From Taudactylus pleione (lineage: Eukaryota > Chordata > Amphibia > Anura > Myobatrachidae), in NCBI GenBank assembly GCA_031769625.1, contig JAUIMM010000202.1, positions 7,860,001-7,924,000 of the forward strand: a DNA stretch of 64,000 bases, given 5' to 3'. Every line of letters starts with the position of its first letter. The first letter of the stretch is position 1. Of this stretch, positions 25,748 through 39,079 are shown one piece after another. Under the pieces are notes generated by a model. The model did no database searches. It was not told the DNA's origin and worked only from the letters and a program-made list of their open reading frames with translations. Made by a program: the position numbers and the translations under genes.

Positions 25748-26637
25748 TCATAACTAGCTAAGCCTTAATCTTTACAGTTTGAGGCTTTCCAAAAAGGAGA
25801 AACAGTGCAAACGCACCTGCTAAAGATCCAGCAATGGCGGCAAACCTCACAGAATGATCCTTCTTCTGACAGGTAAGTGCTACTAATGGACGTCATCTAC
25901 CAGACACTTCCTGCCAAAACACTGTGTATGCTTTGATCATCCAGAACTTTCATCCTACTGATCCTGGAGTTCCATGGGGTCCCACATAGTGAACACTGTC
26001 ATTCCTCTGCAAATGACTCAGGTCTCTATCTTCTCAACAAAAGACTCCTAAGTTCCATCTTGACTGTAGACAAGATCAGCAGTGGAGAAGAAGGCCAGCC
26101 ATTTACCTCTTGGCATCAGGGTGGAGACCAAACAGTGGTCAAAGAAAGATTCCTTCTAAATTGGTGTACTCTCCCGCTGTATTATGACACATTATTACAT
26201 TGTTTGGCATCATATTTACCTAATGTTATCTGCCGTAGCATTTTGTCCCTATATAAAATGTTGATGTATCACTGTTATGAATTGTTATCTGCTGCATTTT
26301 AACTTTATGTTTAACATTGTTATATATGTTATACACTTTTTACCTGTATGACATAGTATAATGTGCTTATATTACCATCATGCATTATCTATATTATTTG
26401 TACATTGCCGCAGTATTATGTTATGAGATTAAATTGTAATGTAATAGTTATATGTTGTTGACTTAAGCACATTTGCCTCTGTATATAGCATTGTTATGTA
26501 TTATGTTAATACAATGTTATCTTTTGCAAAAATAGAGTTCAATAAATTAATGTAATGTGTTTATACATTGTTGTGTTGGAGAAAAGGGTCTTGATTCCCT
26601 GATTGGCTCAAAAATAGCTTAAATTTAAAATGGTGTT
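25748..26637 (+). repeat. Monomer 30 (890 bp)
   Basis: Counterpart of 26; GTTATGAG kept. Confidence 0.95.
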
Positions 26638-27524
26638 TCATAACTAGCTAAGCCTTAATCTTTACAGTTTGAGGCTTTCCAAAAAGGAGAAACAGTGCAA
26701 ACGCACCTGCTAAAGATCCAGCGATGGCGGCAAACCTCACGGAATGATCCTACTTCTGACAGGTAAGTGCTACTAATGGAAGTCATCAAGCAGACACTTC
26801 CTACCAAAATACTGTGTATGCTTTGATCATCCAGAACTTTCATCCTACTGATCCTGGAGCTCCATGGGGTCCCACGTAGTAAACAGTGTCATTCCTCTGC
26901 AAATGACTCATGTCTCTATCTTCTCAGCAAAAGACTCCTAAGTTGCATCTTGACTGTAGACAACATCAGCAGTGGAGAAGGCCAGCCATTTACCTCTTGG
27001 CATCAGGGAGGAGACCAAACAGTGGTCAAAGAAAGATTCCTTCTAAATTGGTGTACTCTACCGCTGTATTATGACACTTTATTATATTGTTTGGCATCAT
27101 ATTTACCTAATGTTATCTGCCGTAGCATTTTGTCCCTATATAAAATGTTGATGTATCACTGTTATGAATTGTTATCTGCTGCATTTTAACTTTGTGTTTA
27201 ACATTGTTATATGTGTTATACACTTTTTACCTGTATGACATAGTATAATGTGCTTATATTACCATCATGCATCATCTATATTATTTGTACATTGCCACAG
27301 TGTTATGTTTTAAGATTAAATTGTAATGTAATAGTTATATGTTGGTGACTTAAGCATATTTGCCTCTGTATAAAGCATTGTTATGTATTATGTTAATACA
27401 ATGTTATCGTTTGCAAAAAAAGAGTACAATAAATTAATGTATTGTGTTTATACATTGTTGTGTTGGAGAAAAGGGTCTTGATTCCCTGATTGGCTCAAAA
27501 ATAGTTTAAATTTAAAATGGTGTT
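26638..27524 (+). repeat. Monomer 31 (887 bp)
   Basis: Counterpart of 27, subtype B. Confidence 0.95.
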
Positions 27525-28413
27525 TCATAACTAGCTAAGCCTTAATCTTTACAGTTTGAGGCTTTCCAAAAAGGAGAAACAGTGCAAACGCACCTGCTAA
27601 AGATCCAGCGATGGCGGCAAACCTCACGGAATGATCCTTCTTGTGACAGGTAAGTGCTACTAATGGAAGTCATCAAGCAGACACTTTCTGCCAAAATACT
27701 GTGTATGCTTTAATCATCCAGAACTTTCATCCTACTGATCCTGGAGCTCCATAGGGTCCCACATAGTGAACACTGTCATTCCTCTACAAATGACTCAGGT
27801 CTCTATCTTCTCAACAAAAGACTCCTAAGTTCCATCTTGACTGTAGACAAGATCCGTAGTGGAGAAGAAGGCCAGCCATTTACCTCTTGGCATCAGGGTG
27901 GAGACCAAACAGTGGTCAAAGAAAGATTCCTTCTAAATTGGTGTACTCTACTGCTGCATTACGACACATTATTACATTGTTTGGCATCATATTTACCTAA
28001 TGTTATCTGCCGTAGCATTTTGGCCCTATATAAAATGTTGATGTATCACTGTTATGAATTGTAATCTGCTGCATTTTAACTTTATGTTTAGCATTATTAT
28101 ATATGTTATACACTTTTTACCTGTATGACATAGTATAATGTGCTTATATTACCATCATGCATCATCTATATTATTTGTACATTGCCGCAGTATTATGTTT
28201 TGAGATTAAATTGTAATGTAATAGTTATATGTTGTTGACTTAAGCATATTTGCCTCTGTATAAAGCATTGTTATGTATTATGTTAATACAATGTTATCGT
28301 TTGCAAAAAAGTGTTAAATAAATTAATGTATTGTGTTTATACATTGTTGTGTTGGAGAAAAGGGTCTTGATTCCCTGTTTGGCTCAAAAATGGTTTAAAT
28401 TTAAAATGGTGTT
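27525..28413 (+). repeat. Monomer 32 (889 bp)
   Basis: Counterpart of 28. Confidence 0.95.
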
Positions 28414-29302
28414 TCATAACTAGCTAAGCCTTAATCTTTACAGTTTGAGGCTTTCCAAAAAGGAGAAACAGTGCAAACGCACCTGCTAAAGATCCAGCAA
28501 TGGCGGCAAACCTCACAGAATGATCCTCCTTCTGACAGGTAAGTGCTACTAATGGACGTCATCTAGCAGACACTTCCTGCCAAAACACTGTGTATGCTTT
28601 AATCATCCAGAACTTTCATCCTACTGATCCTGGAGCTCCATAGGGTCCCACATAGTGAACACTGTCATTCCTCTACAAATGACTCAGGTCTCTATCTTCT
28701 CAACAAAAGACTCCTAAGTTCCATCTTGACTGTAAACAAGATCCGTAGTGGAGAAGAAGGCCAGCCATTTACCTCTTGGCATCAGGGTGGAGACCAAACA
28801 GTGGTCAAAGAAAGATTCCTTCTAAATTGGTGTACTCTACTGCTGCATTACGACACATTATTACATTGTTTGGCATCATATTTACCTAATGTTATCTGCC
28901 GTAGCATTTTGGCCCTATATAAAATGTTGATGTATCACTGTTATGAATTGTAATCTGCTGCATTTTAACTTTATGTTTAGCATTATTATATATGTTATAC
29001 ACTTTTTACCTGTATGACATAGTATAATGTGCTTATATTACCATCATGCATCATCTATATTATTTGTACATTGCCGCAGTATTATGTTTTGAGATTAAAT
29101 TGTAATGTAATAGTTATATGTTGTTGACTTAAGCATATTTGCCTCTGTATAAAGCATTGTTATGTATTATGTTAATACAATGTTATCGTTTGCAAAAAAG
29201 TGTTAAATAAATTAATGTATTGTGTTTATACATTGTTGTGTTGGAGAAAAGGGTCTTGATTCCCTGTTTGGCTCAAAAATGGTTTAAATTTAAAATGGTG
29301 TT
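28414..29302 (+). repeat. Monomer 33 (889 bp)
   Basis: Counterpart of 29; last monomer of the 3555-bp duplication. Confidence 0.95.
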
Positions 29303-30192
29303 TCATAACTAGCTAAGCCTTAATCTTTACAGTTTGAGGCTTTCCAAAAAGGAGAAACAGTGCAAACGCACCTGCTAAAGATCCAGCAATGGCGGCAAAC
29401 CTCACAGAATGATCCTCCTTCTGACAGGTAAGTGCTACTAATGGACGTCATCTAGCAGACACTTCCTGCCAAAACACTGTGTATGCTTTGATCATCCAGA
29501 ACTTTCATCCTACTGATCCTGGAGTTCCATGGGGTCCCACATAGTGAACACTGTCATTCCTCTGCAAATGACTCAGGTCTCTATCTTCTCAACAAAAGAC
29601 TCCTAAGTTCCATCTTGACTGTAGACAAGATCAGCAGTGGAGAAGAAGGCCAGCCATTTACCTCTTGGCATCAGGGTGGAGACCAAACAGTGGTCAAAGA
29701 AAGATTCCTTCTAAATTGGTGTACTCTCCCGCTGTATTACGACACATTATTACATTGTTTGGCATCATATTTACCTAATGTTATCTGCCGTAGCATTTTG
29801 TCCCTATATAAAATGTTGATGTATCACTGTTATGAATTGTTATCTGCTGCATTTTAACTTTATGTTTAACATTGTTATATATGTTATACACTTTTTACCT
29901 TTATGACATAGTATAATGTGCTTATATTACCATCATGCATTATCTATATTATTTGTACATTGCCGCAGAATTATGTTTTGAGATTAAATTGTAATGTAAT
30001 AGTTATATGTTGTTGACTTAAGCACATTTGCCTTTGTATATAGCATTGTTATGTATTATGTTAATACAATGTTATCTTTTGCAAAAGTAGAGTTCAATAA
30101 ATTAATGTATTGTGTTTATACATTGTTGTGTTGGAGAAAAGGGTCTTGATTCCCTGATTGGCTCAAAAATAGTTTAAATTTAAAATGGTGTT
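29303..30192 (+). repeat. Monomer 34 (890 bp)
   Basis: Counterpart of 20 (+12440) but with the usual CTATCTTCTC tract. Confidence 0.95.
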
Positions 30193-31079
30193 TCATAACT
30201 AGCTAAGCCTTAATCTTTACAGTTTGAGGCTTTCCAAAAAGGAGAAACAGTGCAAACGCACCTGCTAAAGATCCAGCAATGGCGGCAAACCTCACAGAAT
30301 GATCCTTCTTCTGACAGGTAAGTGCTACTAATGGACGTCATCTAGCTGACACTTCCTGCCAAAACACTGTGTATGCTTTGATCATCCAGAACTTTCATCC
30401 TACTGATCCTGGAGTTCCATGGGGTCCCACATAGTGAACACTGTCATTCCTCTGCAAATGACTCAGGTCTCTATCTTCTCAACAAAAGACTCCTAAGTTC
30501 CATCTTGACTGTAGACAAGATCAGCAGTGGAGAAGGCCAGCCATTTACCTCTTGGCATCAGGGTGGAGACCAAACAGTGGTCAAAGAAAGATTCCTTCTA
30601 AATTGGTGTACTCTCCCGCTGTATTACGATACATTATTACATTGTTTGGCATCATATTTACCTAATGTTATCTGCCGTAGCATTTTGTCCCTATATAAAA
30701 TGTTGATGTATCACTGTTATGAATTGTTATCTGCTGCATTTTAACTTTATGTTTAACATTGTTATATATGTTATACACTTTTTACCTGTATGACATAGTA
30801 TAATGTGCTTATATTACCATCATGCATTATCTATATTATTTGTACATTGCCGCAGTATTATGTTTTGAGATTAAATTGTAATGTAATAGTTATATGTTGT
30901 TGACTTAAGCACATTTGCCTCTGTATATAGCATTGTTATGTATTATGTTAATACAATGTTATCTTTTGCAAAAATAGAGTTCAATAAATTAATGTAATGT
31001 GTTTATACATTGTTGTGTTGGAGAAAAGGGTCTTGATTCCTTGATTGGCTCAAAAATAGCTTAAATTTAAAATGGTGTT
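30193..31079 (+). repeat. Monomer 35 (887 bp)
   Basis: Counterpart of 21 (+12440). Confidence 0.95.
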
Positions 31080-31966
31080 TCATAACTAGCTAAGCCTTAA
31101 TCTTTGCAGTTTGAGGCTTTCCAAAAAGGAGAAACAGTGCAAACGCACCTGCTAAAGATCCAGCGATGGCGGCAAACCTCACGGAATGATCCTTCTTTTG
31201 ACAGGTAAGTGCTACTAATGGAAGTCATCAAGCAGACACTTCCTACCAAAATACTGTGTATGCTTTGATCATCCAGAACTTTCATCCTACTGATCCTGGA
31301 GCTCCATGGGGTCCCACGTAGTAAACAGTGTCATTCCTCTGCAAATGACTCATGTCTCTATCTTCTCAGCAAAAGACTCCTAAGTTGCATCTTGACTGTA
31401 GACAACATCAGCAGTGGAGAAGGCCAGCCATTTACCTCTTGGCATCAGGGAGGAGACCAAACAGTGTTCAAATAAAGATTCCTTCTAAATTGGTGTACTC
31501 TACCGCTGTATTATGATACTTTATTATATTGTTTGGCATCATATTTACCTAATGTTATCTGCCGTAGCATTTTGGCCCTATATAAAATGTTGATGTATCA
31601 CTGTTATGAATTGTTATCTGCTGCATTTTAACTTTATGTTTAACATTGTTATATATGTTATACACTTTTTACCTGTATGACATAGTATAATGTGCTTATA
31701 TTACCATCATGCATTGTCTATATTATTTGTACATTGCCGCAGTATTATGTTTTAAGATTAAATTGTAATATAATAGTTATATGTTATTGACTTAAGCATA
31801 TTTGCCTCTGTATAAAGCATTGTTATGTATTATGTTAATACAATGTTATCGTTTAGAAAAAAAGTGTTCAATAGATTAATGTATTGTGTTTATACATTCT
31901 TGTGTTGGAGAAAAGGGTCTTGATTCCCTGATTGGCTCAAAAATAGCTTAAATTTAAAATGGAGTT
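31080..31966 (+). repeat. Monomer 36 (887 bp), hybrid of 22-type and 23-type
   Basis: 22-like through 31288 (TTTCCAAAAAGG, ATCCTACTG), 23-like from 31367 on (CTCAGC, GTGTTCAAATAAAG, AATAGA). Confidence 0.95.
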
Positions 31967-32856
31967 TCATAACTAGCTAAGCCTTAATCTTTACAGTTTG
32001 AGGCTTTCCAAAAAGGAGAAACAGTGCAAATGCACCTGCTAAAGATCCAGCGATGGTGGCAAAGCTCACGGAATGATCCTTCTTCTGACAGGTAAGTGCT
32101 ACTAATGGAAGTCATCAAGCAGACACTTCCTGCCAAAATACTGTGTATGCTTTGATCATCCAGAACTTTCATCCTACTGATCCTGGAGCTCCATAGGGTC
32201 CCACATAGTGAACACTGTCATTCCTCTACAAATGACTCAGGTCTCTATCTTCTCAACGAAAGACTCCTAAGTTCCATCTTGACTGTAGACAAGATCAGCA
32301 GTGGAGAAGAAGGCCAGCCATTTATCTCTTGGCATCAGGGTGGAGACCAAACAGTGGTCAAAGAAAGATTCCTTCTAAATTGGTGTAATCAGCCGCTGTA
32401 TTACGACACTTTATTATATTGTTTGGCATCATATTTACCTAATGTTATCTGCCGTAGCATTTTGTCCCTATATAAAATGTTGATGTATCACTGTTATGAA
32501 TTGTTATCTGCTGCATTTTAACTTTATGTTTAACATTGTTATATATGTTATACACTTTTTACCTGTATGACATAGTATAATGTGCTTATATTACCATCAT
32601 GCATTATCTATATTATTTGTACATTGCCGCAGTATTATGTTTTAAGATTAAATTGTAATGTAATAGTTATATGTTGTTGACTTAAGCACATTTGCCTCTG
32701 TATATAGCATTGTTATGTATTATGTTAATACAATGTTATCTTTTGCAAAAGTAGAGTTCAATAAATTAATGTATTGTGTTTATACATTGTTGTGTTGGAG
32801 AAAAGGGTCTTGATTCCCTGTTTGGCTCAAAAATGGTTTAAATTTAAAATGGTGTT
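31967..32856 (+). repeat. Monomer 37 (890 bp)
   Basis: 24-like with ATG; private CTCAACGAAAG in the acceptor region. Confidence 0.95.
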
Positions 32857-33745
32857 TCATAACTAGCTAAGCCTTAATCATTACAGTTTGAGGCTTTCCA
32901 AAAAGGAGAAACAGTGCAAACGCACCTGCTAAAGATCCAGCGATGGCGGCAAACCTCACGGAATGATCCTTCTTGTGACAGGTAAGTGCTACTAATAGAA
33001 GTCATCAAGCAGACACTTTCTGCCAAAATACTGTGTATGCTTTGATCATCCAGAACTTTCATCCTACTGATCCTGGAGCTCCATAGGGTCCCACATAGTG
33101 AACACTGTCATTCCTCTACAAATGACTCAGGTCTCTATCTTCTCAACAAAAGACTCCTAAGTTCCATCTTGACTGTAGACAAGATCAGCAGTGGAGAAGA
33201 AGGCCAGCCATTTACCTCTTGGCATCAGGGTGGAGACCAAACAGTGGTCAAAGAAAGATTCCTTCTAAATTGGTGTACTCTACCGCTGTATTATGACACA
33301 TTATTACATTGTTTGGCATCATATTTACCTAATGTTATCTGCCGTAGCATTTTGGCCCTATATAAAATGTTGATGTATCACTGTTATGAATTGTAATCTG
33401 CTGCATTTTAACTTTATGTTTAGCATTATTATATATGTTATACACTTTTTACCTGTATGACATAGTATAATGTGCTTATATTACCATCATGCATCATCTA
33501 TATTATTTGTACATTGCCGCAGTATTATGTTTTGAGATTAAATTGTAATGTAATAGTTATATGTTGTTGACTTAAGCATATTTGCCTCTGTATAAAGCAT
33601 TGTTATGTATTATGTTAATACAATGTTATCGTTTGCAAAAAAGTGTTCAATAAATTAATGTATTGTGTTTATACATTGTTGTGTTGGAGAAAAGGGTCTT
33701 GATTCCCTGTTTGGCTCAAAAATGGTTTAAATTTAAAATGGTGTT
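32857..33745 (+). repeat. Monomer 38 (889 bp)
   Basis: 25-like (ACTAATAGAAG); GTTCAATAAATT where 25 has GTTAAATAAATT. Confidence 0.95.
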
Positions 33746-34635
33746 TCATAACTAGCTAAGCCTTAATCTTTACAGTTTGAGGCTTTCCAAAAAGGAGAAA
33801 CAGTGCAAACGCACCTGCTAAAGATCCAGCAATGGCGGCAAACCTCACAGAATGATCCTTCTTCTGACAGGTAAGTGCTACTAATGGACGTCATCTACCA
33901 GACACTTCCTGCCAAAACACTGTGTATGCTTTGATCATCCAGAACTTTCATCCTACTGATCCTGGAGTTCCATGGGGTCCCACATAGTGAACACTGTCAT
34001 TCCTCTGCAAATGACTCAGGTCTCTATCTTCTCAACAAAAGACTCCTAAGTTCCATCTTGACTGTAGACAAGATCAGCAGTGGAGAAGAAGGCCAGCCAT
34101 TTACCTCTTGGCATCAGGGTGGAGACCAAACAGTGGTCAAAGAAAGATTCCTTCTAAATTGGTGTACTCTCCCGCTGTATTACGACACATTATTACATTG
34201 TTTGGCATCATATTTACCTAATGTTATCTGCCGTAGCATTTTGTCCCTATATAAAATGTTGATGTATCACTGTTATGAATTGTTATCTGCTGCATTTTAA
34301 CTTTATGTTTAACATTGTTATATATGTTATACACTTTTTACCTGTATGACATAGTATAATGTGCTTATATTACCATCATGCATTATCTATATTATTTGTA
34401 CATTGCCGCAGTATTATGTTTTGAGATTAAATTGTAATGTAATAGTTATATGTTGTTGACTTAAGCACATTTGCCTCTGTATATAGCATTGTTATGTATT
34501 ATGTTAATACAATGTTATCTTTTGCAAAAATAGAGTTCAATAAATTAATGTAATGTGTTTATACATTGTTGTGTTGGAGAAAAGGGTCTTGATTCCTTGA
34601 TTGGCTCAAAAATAGCTTAAATTTAAAATGGTGTT
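33746..34635 (+). repeat. Monomer 39 (890 bp)
   Basis: 26-like 5' part (CTACCAGAC) with TATTACGAC and GTTTTGAG. Confidence 0.95.
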
Positions 34636-35522
34636 TCATAACTAGCTAAGCCTTAATCTTTGCAGTTTGAGGCTTTCCAAAAAGGAGAAACAGTGCAAAC
34701 GCACCTGCTAAAGATCCAGCGATGGCGGCAAACCTCACGGAATGATCCTTCTTTTGACAGGTAAGTGCTACTAATGGAAGTCATCAAGCAGACACTTCCT
34801 ACCAAAATACTGTGTATGCTTTGATCATCCAGAACTTTCATCCTACTGATCCTGGAGCTCCATGGGGTCCCACGTAGTAAACAGTGTCATTCCTCTGCAA
34901 ATGACTCATGTCTCTATCTTCTCAGCAAAAGACTCCTAAGTTGCATCTTGACTGTAGACAACATCAGCAGTGGAGAAGGCCAGCCATTTACCTCTTGGCA
35001 TCAGGGAGGAGACCAAACAGTGTTCAAATAAAGATTCCTTCTAAATTGGTGTACTCTACCGCTGTATTATGATACTTTATTATATTGTTTGGCATCATAT
35101 TTACCTAATGTTTTCTGCCGTAGCATTTTGGCCCTATATAAAATGTTGATGTATCACTGTTATGAATTGTTATCTGCTGCATTTTAACTTTATGTTTAAC
35201 ATTGTTATATATGTTATACACTTTTTACCTGTATGACATAGTATAATGTGCTTATATTACCATCATGCATTGTCTATATTATTTGTACATTGCCGCAGTA
35301 TTATGTTTTAAGATTAAATTGTAATATAATAGTTATATGTTATTGACTTAAGCATATTTGCCTCTGTATAAAGCATTGTTATGTATTATGTTAATACAAT
35401 GTTATCGTTTAGAAAAAAAGTGTTCAATAGATTAATGTATTGTGTTTATACATTCTTGTGTTGGAGAAAAGGGTCTTGATTCCCTGATTGGCTCAAAAAT
35501 AGCTTAAATTTAAAATGGAGTT
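34636..35522 (+). repeat. Monomer 40 (887 bp)
   Basis: Copy of hybrid 36, so the hybrid was itself amplified; private GTTTTCTGCCG. Confidence 0.95.
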
Positions 35523-36412
35523 TCATAACTAGCTAAGCCTTAATCTTTACAGTTTGAGGCTTTCCAAAAAGGAGAAACAGTGCAAATGCACCTGCTAAAG
35601 ATCCAGCGATGGTGGCAAAGCTCACGGAATGATCCTTCTTCTGACAGGTAAGTGCTACTAATGGAAGTCATCAAGCAGACACTTCCTGCCAAAATACTGT
35701 GTATGCTTTGATCATCCAGAACTTTCATCCTACTGATCCTGGAGCTCCATAGGGTCCCACATAGTGAACACTGTCATTCCTCTACAAATGACTCAGGTCT
35801 CTATCTTCTCAACAAAAGACTCCTAAGTTCCATCTTGACTGTAGACAAGATCAGCAGTGGAGAAGAAGGCCAGCCATTTATCTCTTGGCATCAGGGTGGA
35901 GACCAAACAGTGGTCAAAGAAAGATTCCTTCTAAATTGGTGTAATCAGCCGCTGTATTACGACTCTTTATTATATTGTTTGGCATCATATTTACCTAATG
36001 TTATCTGCCGTAGCATTTTGTCCCTATATAAAATGTTGATGTATCACTGTTATGAATTGTTATCTGCTGCATTTTAACTTTATGTTTAACATTGTTATAT
36101 ATGTTATACACTTTTTACCTGTATGACATAGTATAATGTGCTTATATTACCATCATGCATTATCTATATTATTTGTACATTGCCGCAGTATTATGTTTTA
36201 AGATTAAATTGTAATGTAATAGTTATATGTTGTTGACTTAAGCACATTTGCCTCTGTATATAGCATTGTTATGTATTATGTTAATACAATGTTATCTTTT
36301 GCAAAAGTAGAGTTCAATAAATTAATGTATTGTGTTTATACATTGTTGTGTTGGAGAAAAGGGTCTTGATTCCCTGATTGGCTCAAAAATAGTTTAAATT
36401 TAAAATGGTGTT
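35523..36412 (+). repeat. Monomer 41 (890 bp)
   Basis: 37-like with ATG; private GACTCTTTAT. Confidence 0.95.
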
Positions 36413-37301
36413 TCATAACTAGCTAAGCCTTAATCTTTACAGTTTGAGGCTTTCCAAAAAGGAGAAACAGTGCAAACGCACCTGCTAAAGATCCAGCGAT
36501 GGCGGCTAACCTCACGGAATGATCCTTCTTGTGACAGGTAAGTGCTACTAATGGAATTCATCAAGCAGACACTTTCTGCCAAAATACTGTGTATGCTTTG
36601 ATCATCCAGAACTTTCATCCTACTGATCCTGGAGCTCCATAGGGTCCCACATAGTGAACACTGTCATTCCTCTACAAATGACTCAGGTCTCTATCTTCTC
36701 AATAAAAGACTCCTAAGTTCCATCTTGACTGTAGACAAGATCAGCAGTGGAGAAGAAGGCTAGCCATTTACCTCTTGGCATCATCGTGGAGACCAAACAG
36801 TGGTCAAAGAAAGATTCCTTCTAAATTGGTGTACTCTACCGCTGTATTACGACACATTATTACATTGTTTGGCATCATATTTACCTAATGTTATCTGCCG
36901 TAGCATTTTGGCCCTATATAAAATGTTGATGTATCACTGTTATGAATTGTAATCTGCTGCATTTTAACTTTATGTTTAGCATTATTATATATGTTATACA
37001 CTTTTTACCTGTATGACATAGTATAATGTGCTTATATTACCATCATGCATCATCTATATTATTTGTACATTGCCGCAGTATTATGTTTTGAGATTAAATT
37101 GTAATGTAATAGTTATATGTTGTTGACTTAAGCATATTTGCCTCTGTATAAAGCATTGTTATGTATTATGTTAATACAATGTTATCGTTTGCAAAAAAGT
37201 GTTCAATAAATTAATGTATTGTGTTTATACATTGTTGTGTTGGAGAAAAGGGTCTTGATTCCCTGTTTGGCTCAAAAATGGTTTAAATTTAAAATGGTGT
37301 T
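36413..37301 (+). repeat. Monomer 42 (889 bp)
   Basis: Extra unit relative to the 31-34 kb block. GGCTAACCTC, GGAATTCATC, CTCAATAAAAG, TCATCGTGG, and an in-frame TAG. Confidence 0.95.
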
Positions 37302-38190
37302 TCATAACTAGCTAAGCCTTAATCATTACAGTTTGAGGCTTTCCAAAAAGGAGAAACAGTGCAAACGCACCTGCTAAAGATCCAGCGATGGCGGCAAACC
37401 TCACGGAATGATCCTTCTTGTGACAGGTAAGTGCTACTAATAGAAGTCATCAAGCAGACACTTTCTGCCAAAATACTGTGTATGCTTTGATCATCCAGAA
37501 CTTTCATCCTACTGATCCTGGAGCTCCATAGGGTCCCACATAGTGAACACTGTCATTCCTCTACAAATGACTCAGGTCTCTATCTTCTCAACAAAAGACT
37601 CCTAAGTTCCATCTTGACTGTAGACAAGATCAGCAGTGGAGAAGAAGGCCAGCCATTTACCTCTTGGCATCAGGGTGGAGACCAAACAGTGGTCAAAGAA
37701 AGATTCCTTCTAAATTGGTGTACTCTACCGCTGTATTATGACACATTATTACATTGTTTGGCATCATATTTACCTAATGTTATCTGCCGTAGCATTTTGG
37801 CCCTATATAAAATGTTGATGTATCACTGTTATGAATTGTAATCTGCTGCATTTTAACTTTATGTTTAGCATTATTATATATGTTATACACTTTTTACCTG
37901 TATGACATAGTATAATGTGCTTATATTACCATCATGCATCATCTATATTATTTGTACATTGCCGCAGTATTATGTTTTGAGATTAAATTGTAATGTAATA
38001 GTTATATGTTGTTGACTTAAGCATATTTGCCTCTGTATAAAGCATTGTTATGTATTATGTTAATACAATGTTATCGTTTGCAAAAAAGTGTTCAATAAAT
38101 TAATGTATTGTGTTTATACATTGTTGTGTTGGAGAAAAGGGTCTTGATTCCCTGTTTGGCTCAAAAATGGTTTAAATTTAAAATGGTGTT
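37302..38190 (+). repeat. Monomer 43 (889 bp)
   Basis: Counterpart of 38 (+4445). Confidence 0.95.
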
Positions 38191-39079
38191 TCATAACTAG
38201 CTAAGCCTTAATCTTTACAGTTTGAGGCTTTCCAAAAAGGAGAAACAGTGCAAACGCACCTGCTAAAGATCCAGCAATGGCGGCAAACCTCACAGAATGA
38301 TCCTTCTTCTGACAGGTAAGTGCTACTAATGGACGTCATCTACCAGACACTTCCTGCCAAAACACTGTGTATGCTTTGATCATCCAGAACTTTCATCCTA
38401 CTGATCCTGGAGTTCCATGGGGTCCCACATAGTGAACACTGTCATTCCTCTGCAAATGACTCAGGTCTCTATCTTCTCAACAAAAGACTCCTAAGTTCCA
38501 TCTTGACTGTAGACAAGATCAGCAGTGGAGAAGAAGGCCAGCCATTTACCTCTTGGCATCAGGGTGGAGACCAAACAGTGGTCAAAGAAAGATTCCTTCT
38601 AAATTGGTGTACTCTCCCGCTGTATTACGACACATTATTACATTGTTTGGCATCATATTTACCTAATGTTATCTGCCGTAGCATTTTGTCCCTATATAAA
38701 ATGTTGATGTATCACTGTTATGAATTGTTATCTGCTGCATTTTAACTTTGTGTTTAACATTGTTATATGTGTTATACACTTTTTACCTGTATGACATAGT
38801 ATAATGTGCTTATATTACCATCATGCATCATCTATATTATTTGTACATTGCCACAGTGTTATGTTTTAAGATTAAATTGTAATGTAATAGTTATATGTTG
38901 TTGACTTAAGCATAATTGCCTCTGTATAAAGCATTGTTATGTATTATGTTAATACAATGTTATCGTTTGCAAAAAAGTGTTCAATAAATTAATGTATTGT
39001 GTCTATACATTGTTGTGTTGGAGAAAAGGGTCTTGATTCCCTGATTGGCTCAAAAATGGCTTAAATTTAAAATGGTGTT
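38191..39079 (+). repeat. Monomer 44 (889 bp)
   Basis: 39-like until about 38750, then a CTTTGTGTTTAAC / CCACAGTGTT 3' part like 27. Confidence 0.95.

Larger units (their letters stand above)
22193..29302 (+). repeat. Recent tandem duplication, 4-monomer unit of 3555 bp (monomers 26-29 and 30-33)
   Basis: Monomers 26-29 recur as 30-33 with a 3555-bp offset. The private markers I checked are shared: CTACCAGAC and GTTATGAG in 26/30, CCTACTTC and TTGGTGAC in 27/31, GATCCGTAG in 28/32, GTAAACAAGATCC in 29/33. I saw no difference in the stretches compared, so this is among the youngest events, or an assembly duplication. Confidence 0.88.
29303..34635 (+). repeat. Segment re-using monomers 20-26 of 16.8-23.0 kb, one monomer shorter
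   Basis: Monomers 34, 35 and the start of 36 match 20, 21 and 22 at an offset of 12440 bp. From late in monomer 36 the match continues to monomers 23-26 at an offset of 11553 bp, 887 bp (one monomer) less. The change of offset falls inside hybrid monomer 36. Confidence 0.82.
34636..39079 (+). repeat. Further copy of the 31.1-34.6 kb block with one extra monomer (monomers 40-44)
   Basis: Monomers 40 and 41 match 36 and 37 at +3556 bp. Monomers 43 and 44 match 38 and 39 at +4445 bp. Monomer 42, related to 43 but not identical, is the extra unit. The last part of monomer 44 departs from 39 (it reads CTTTGTGTTTAAC and CCACAGTGTT). Confidence 0.78.
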
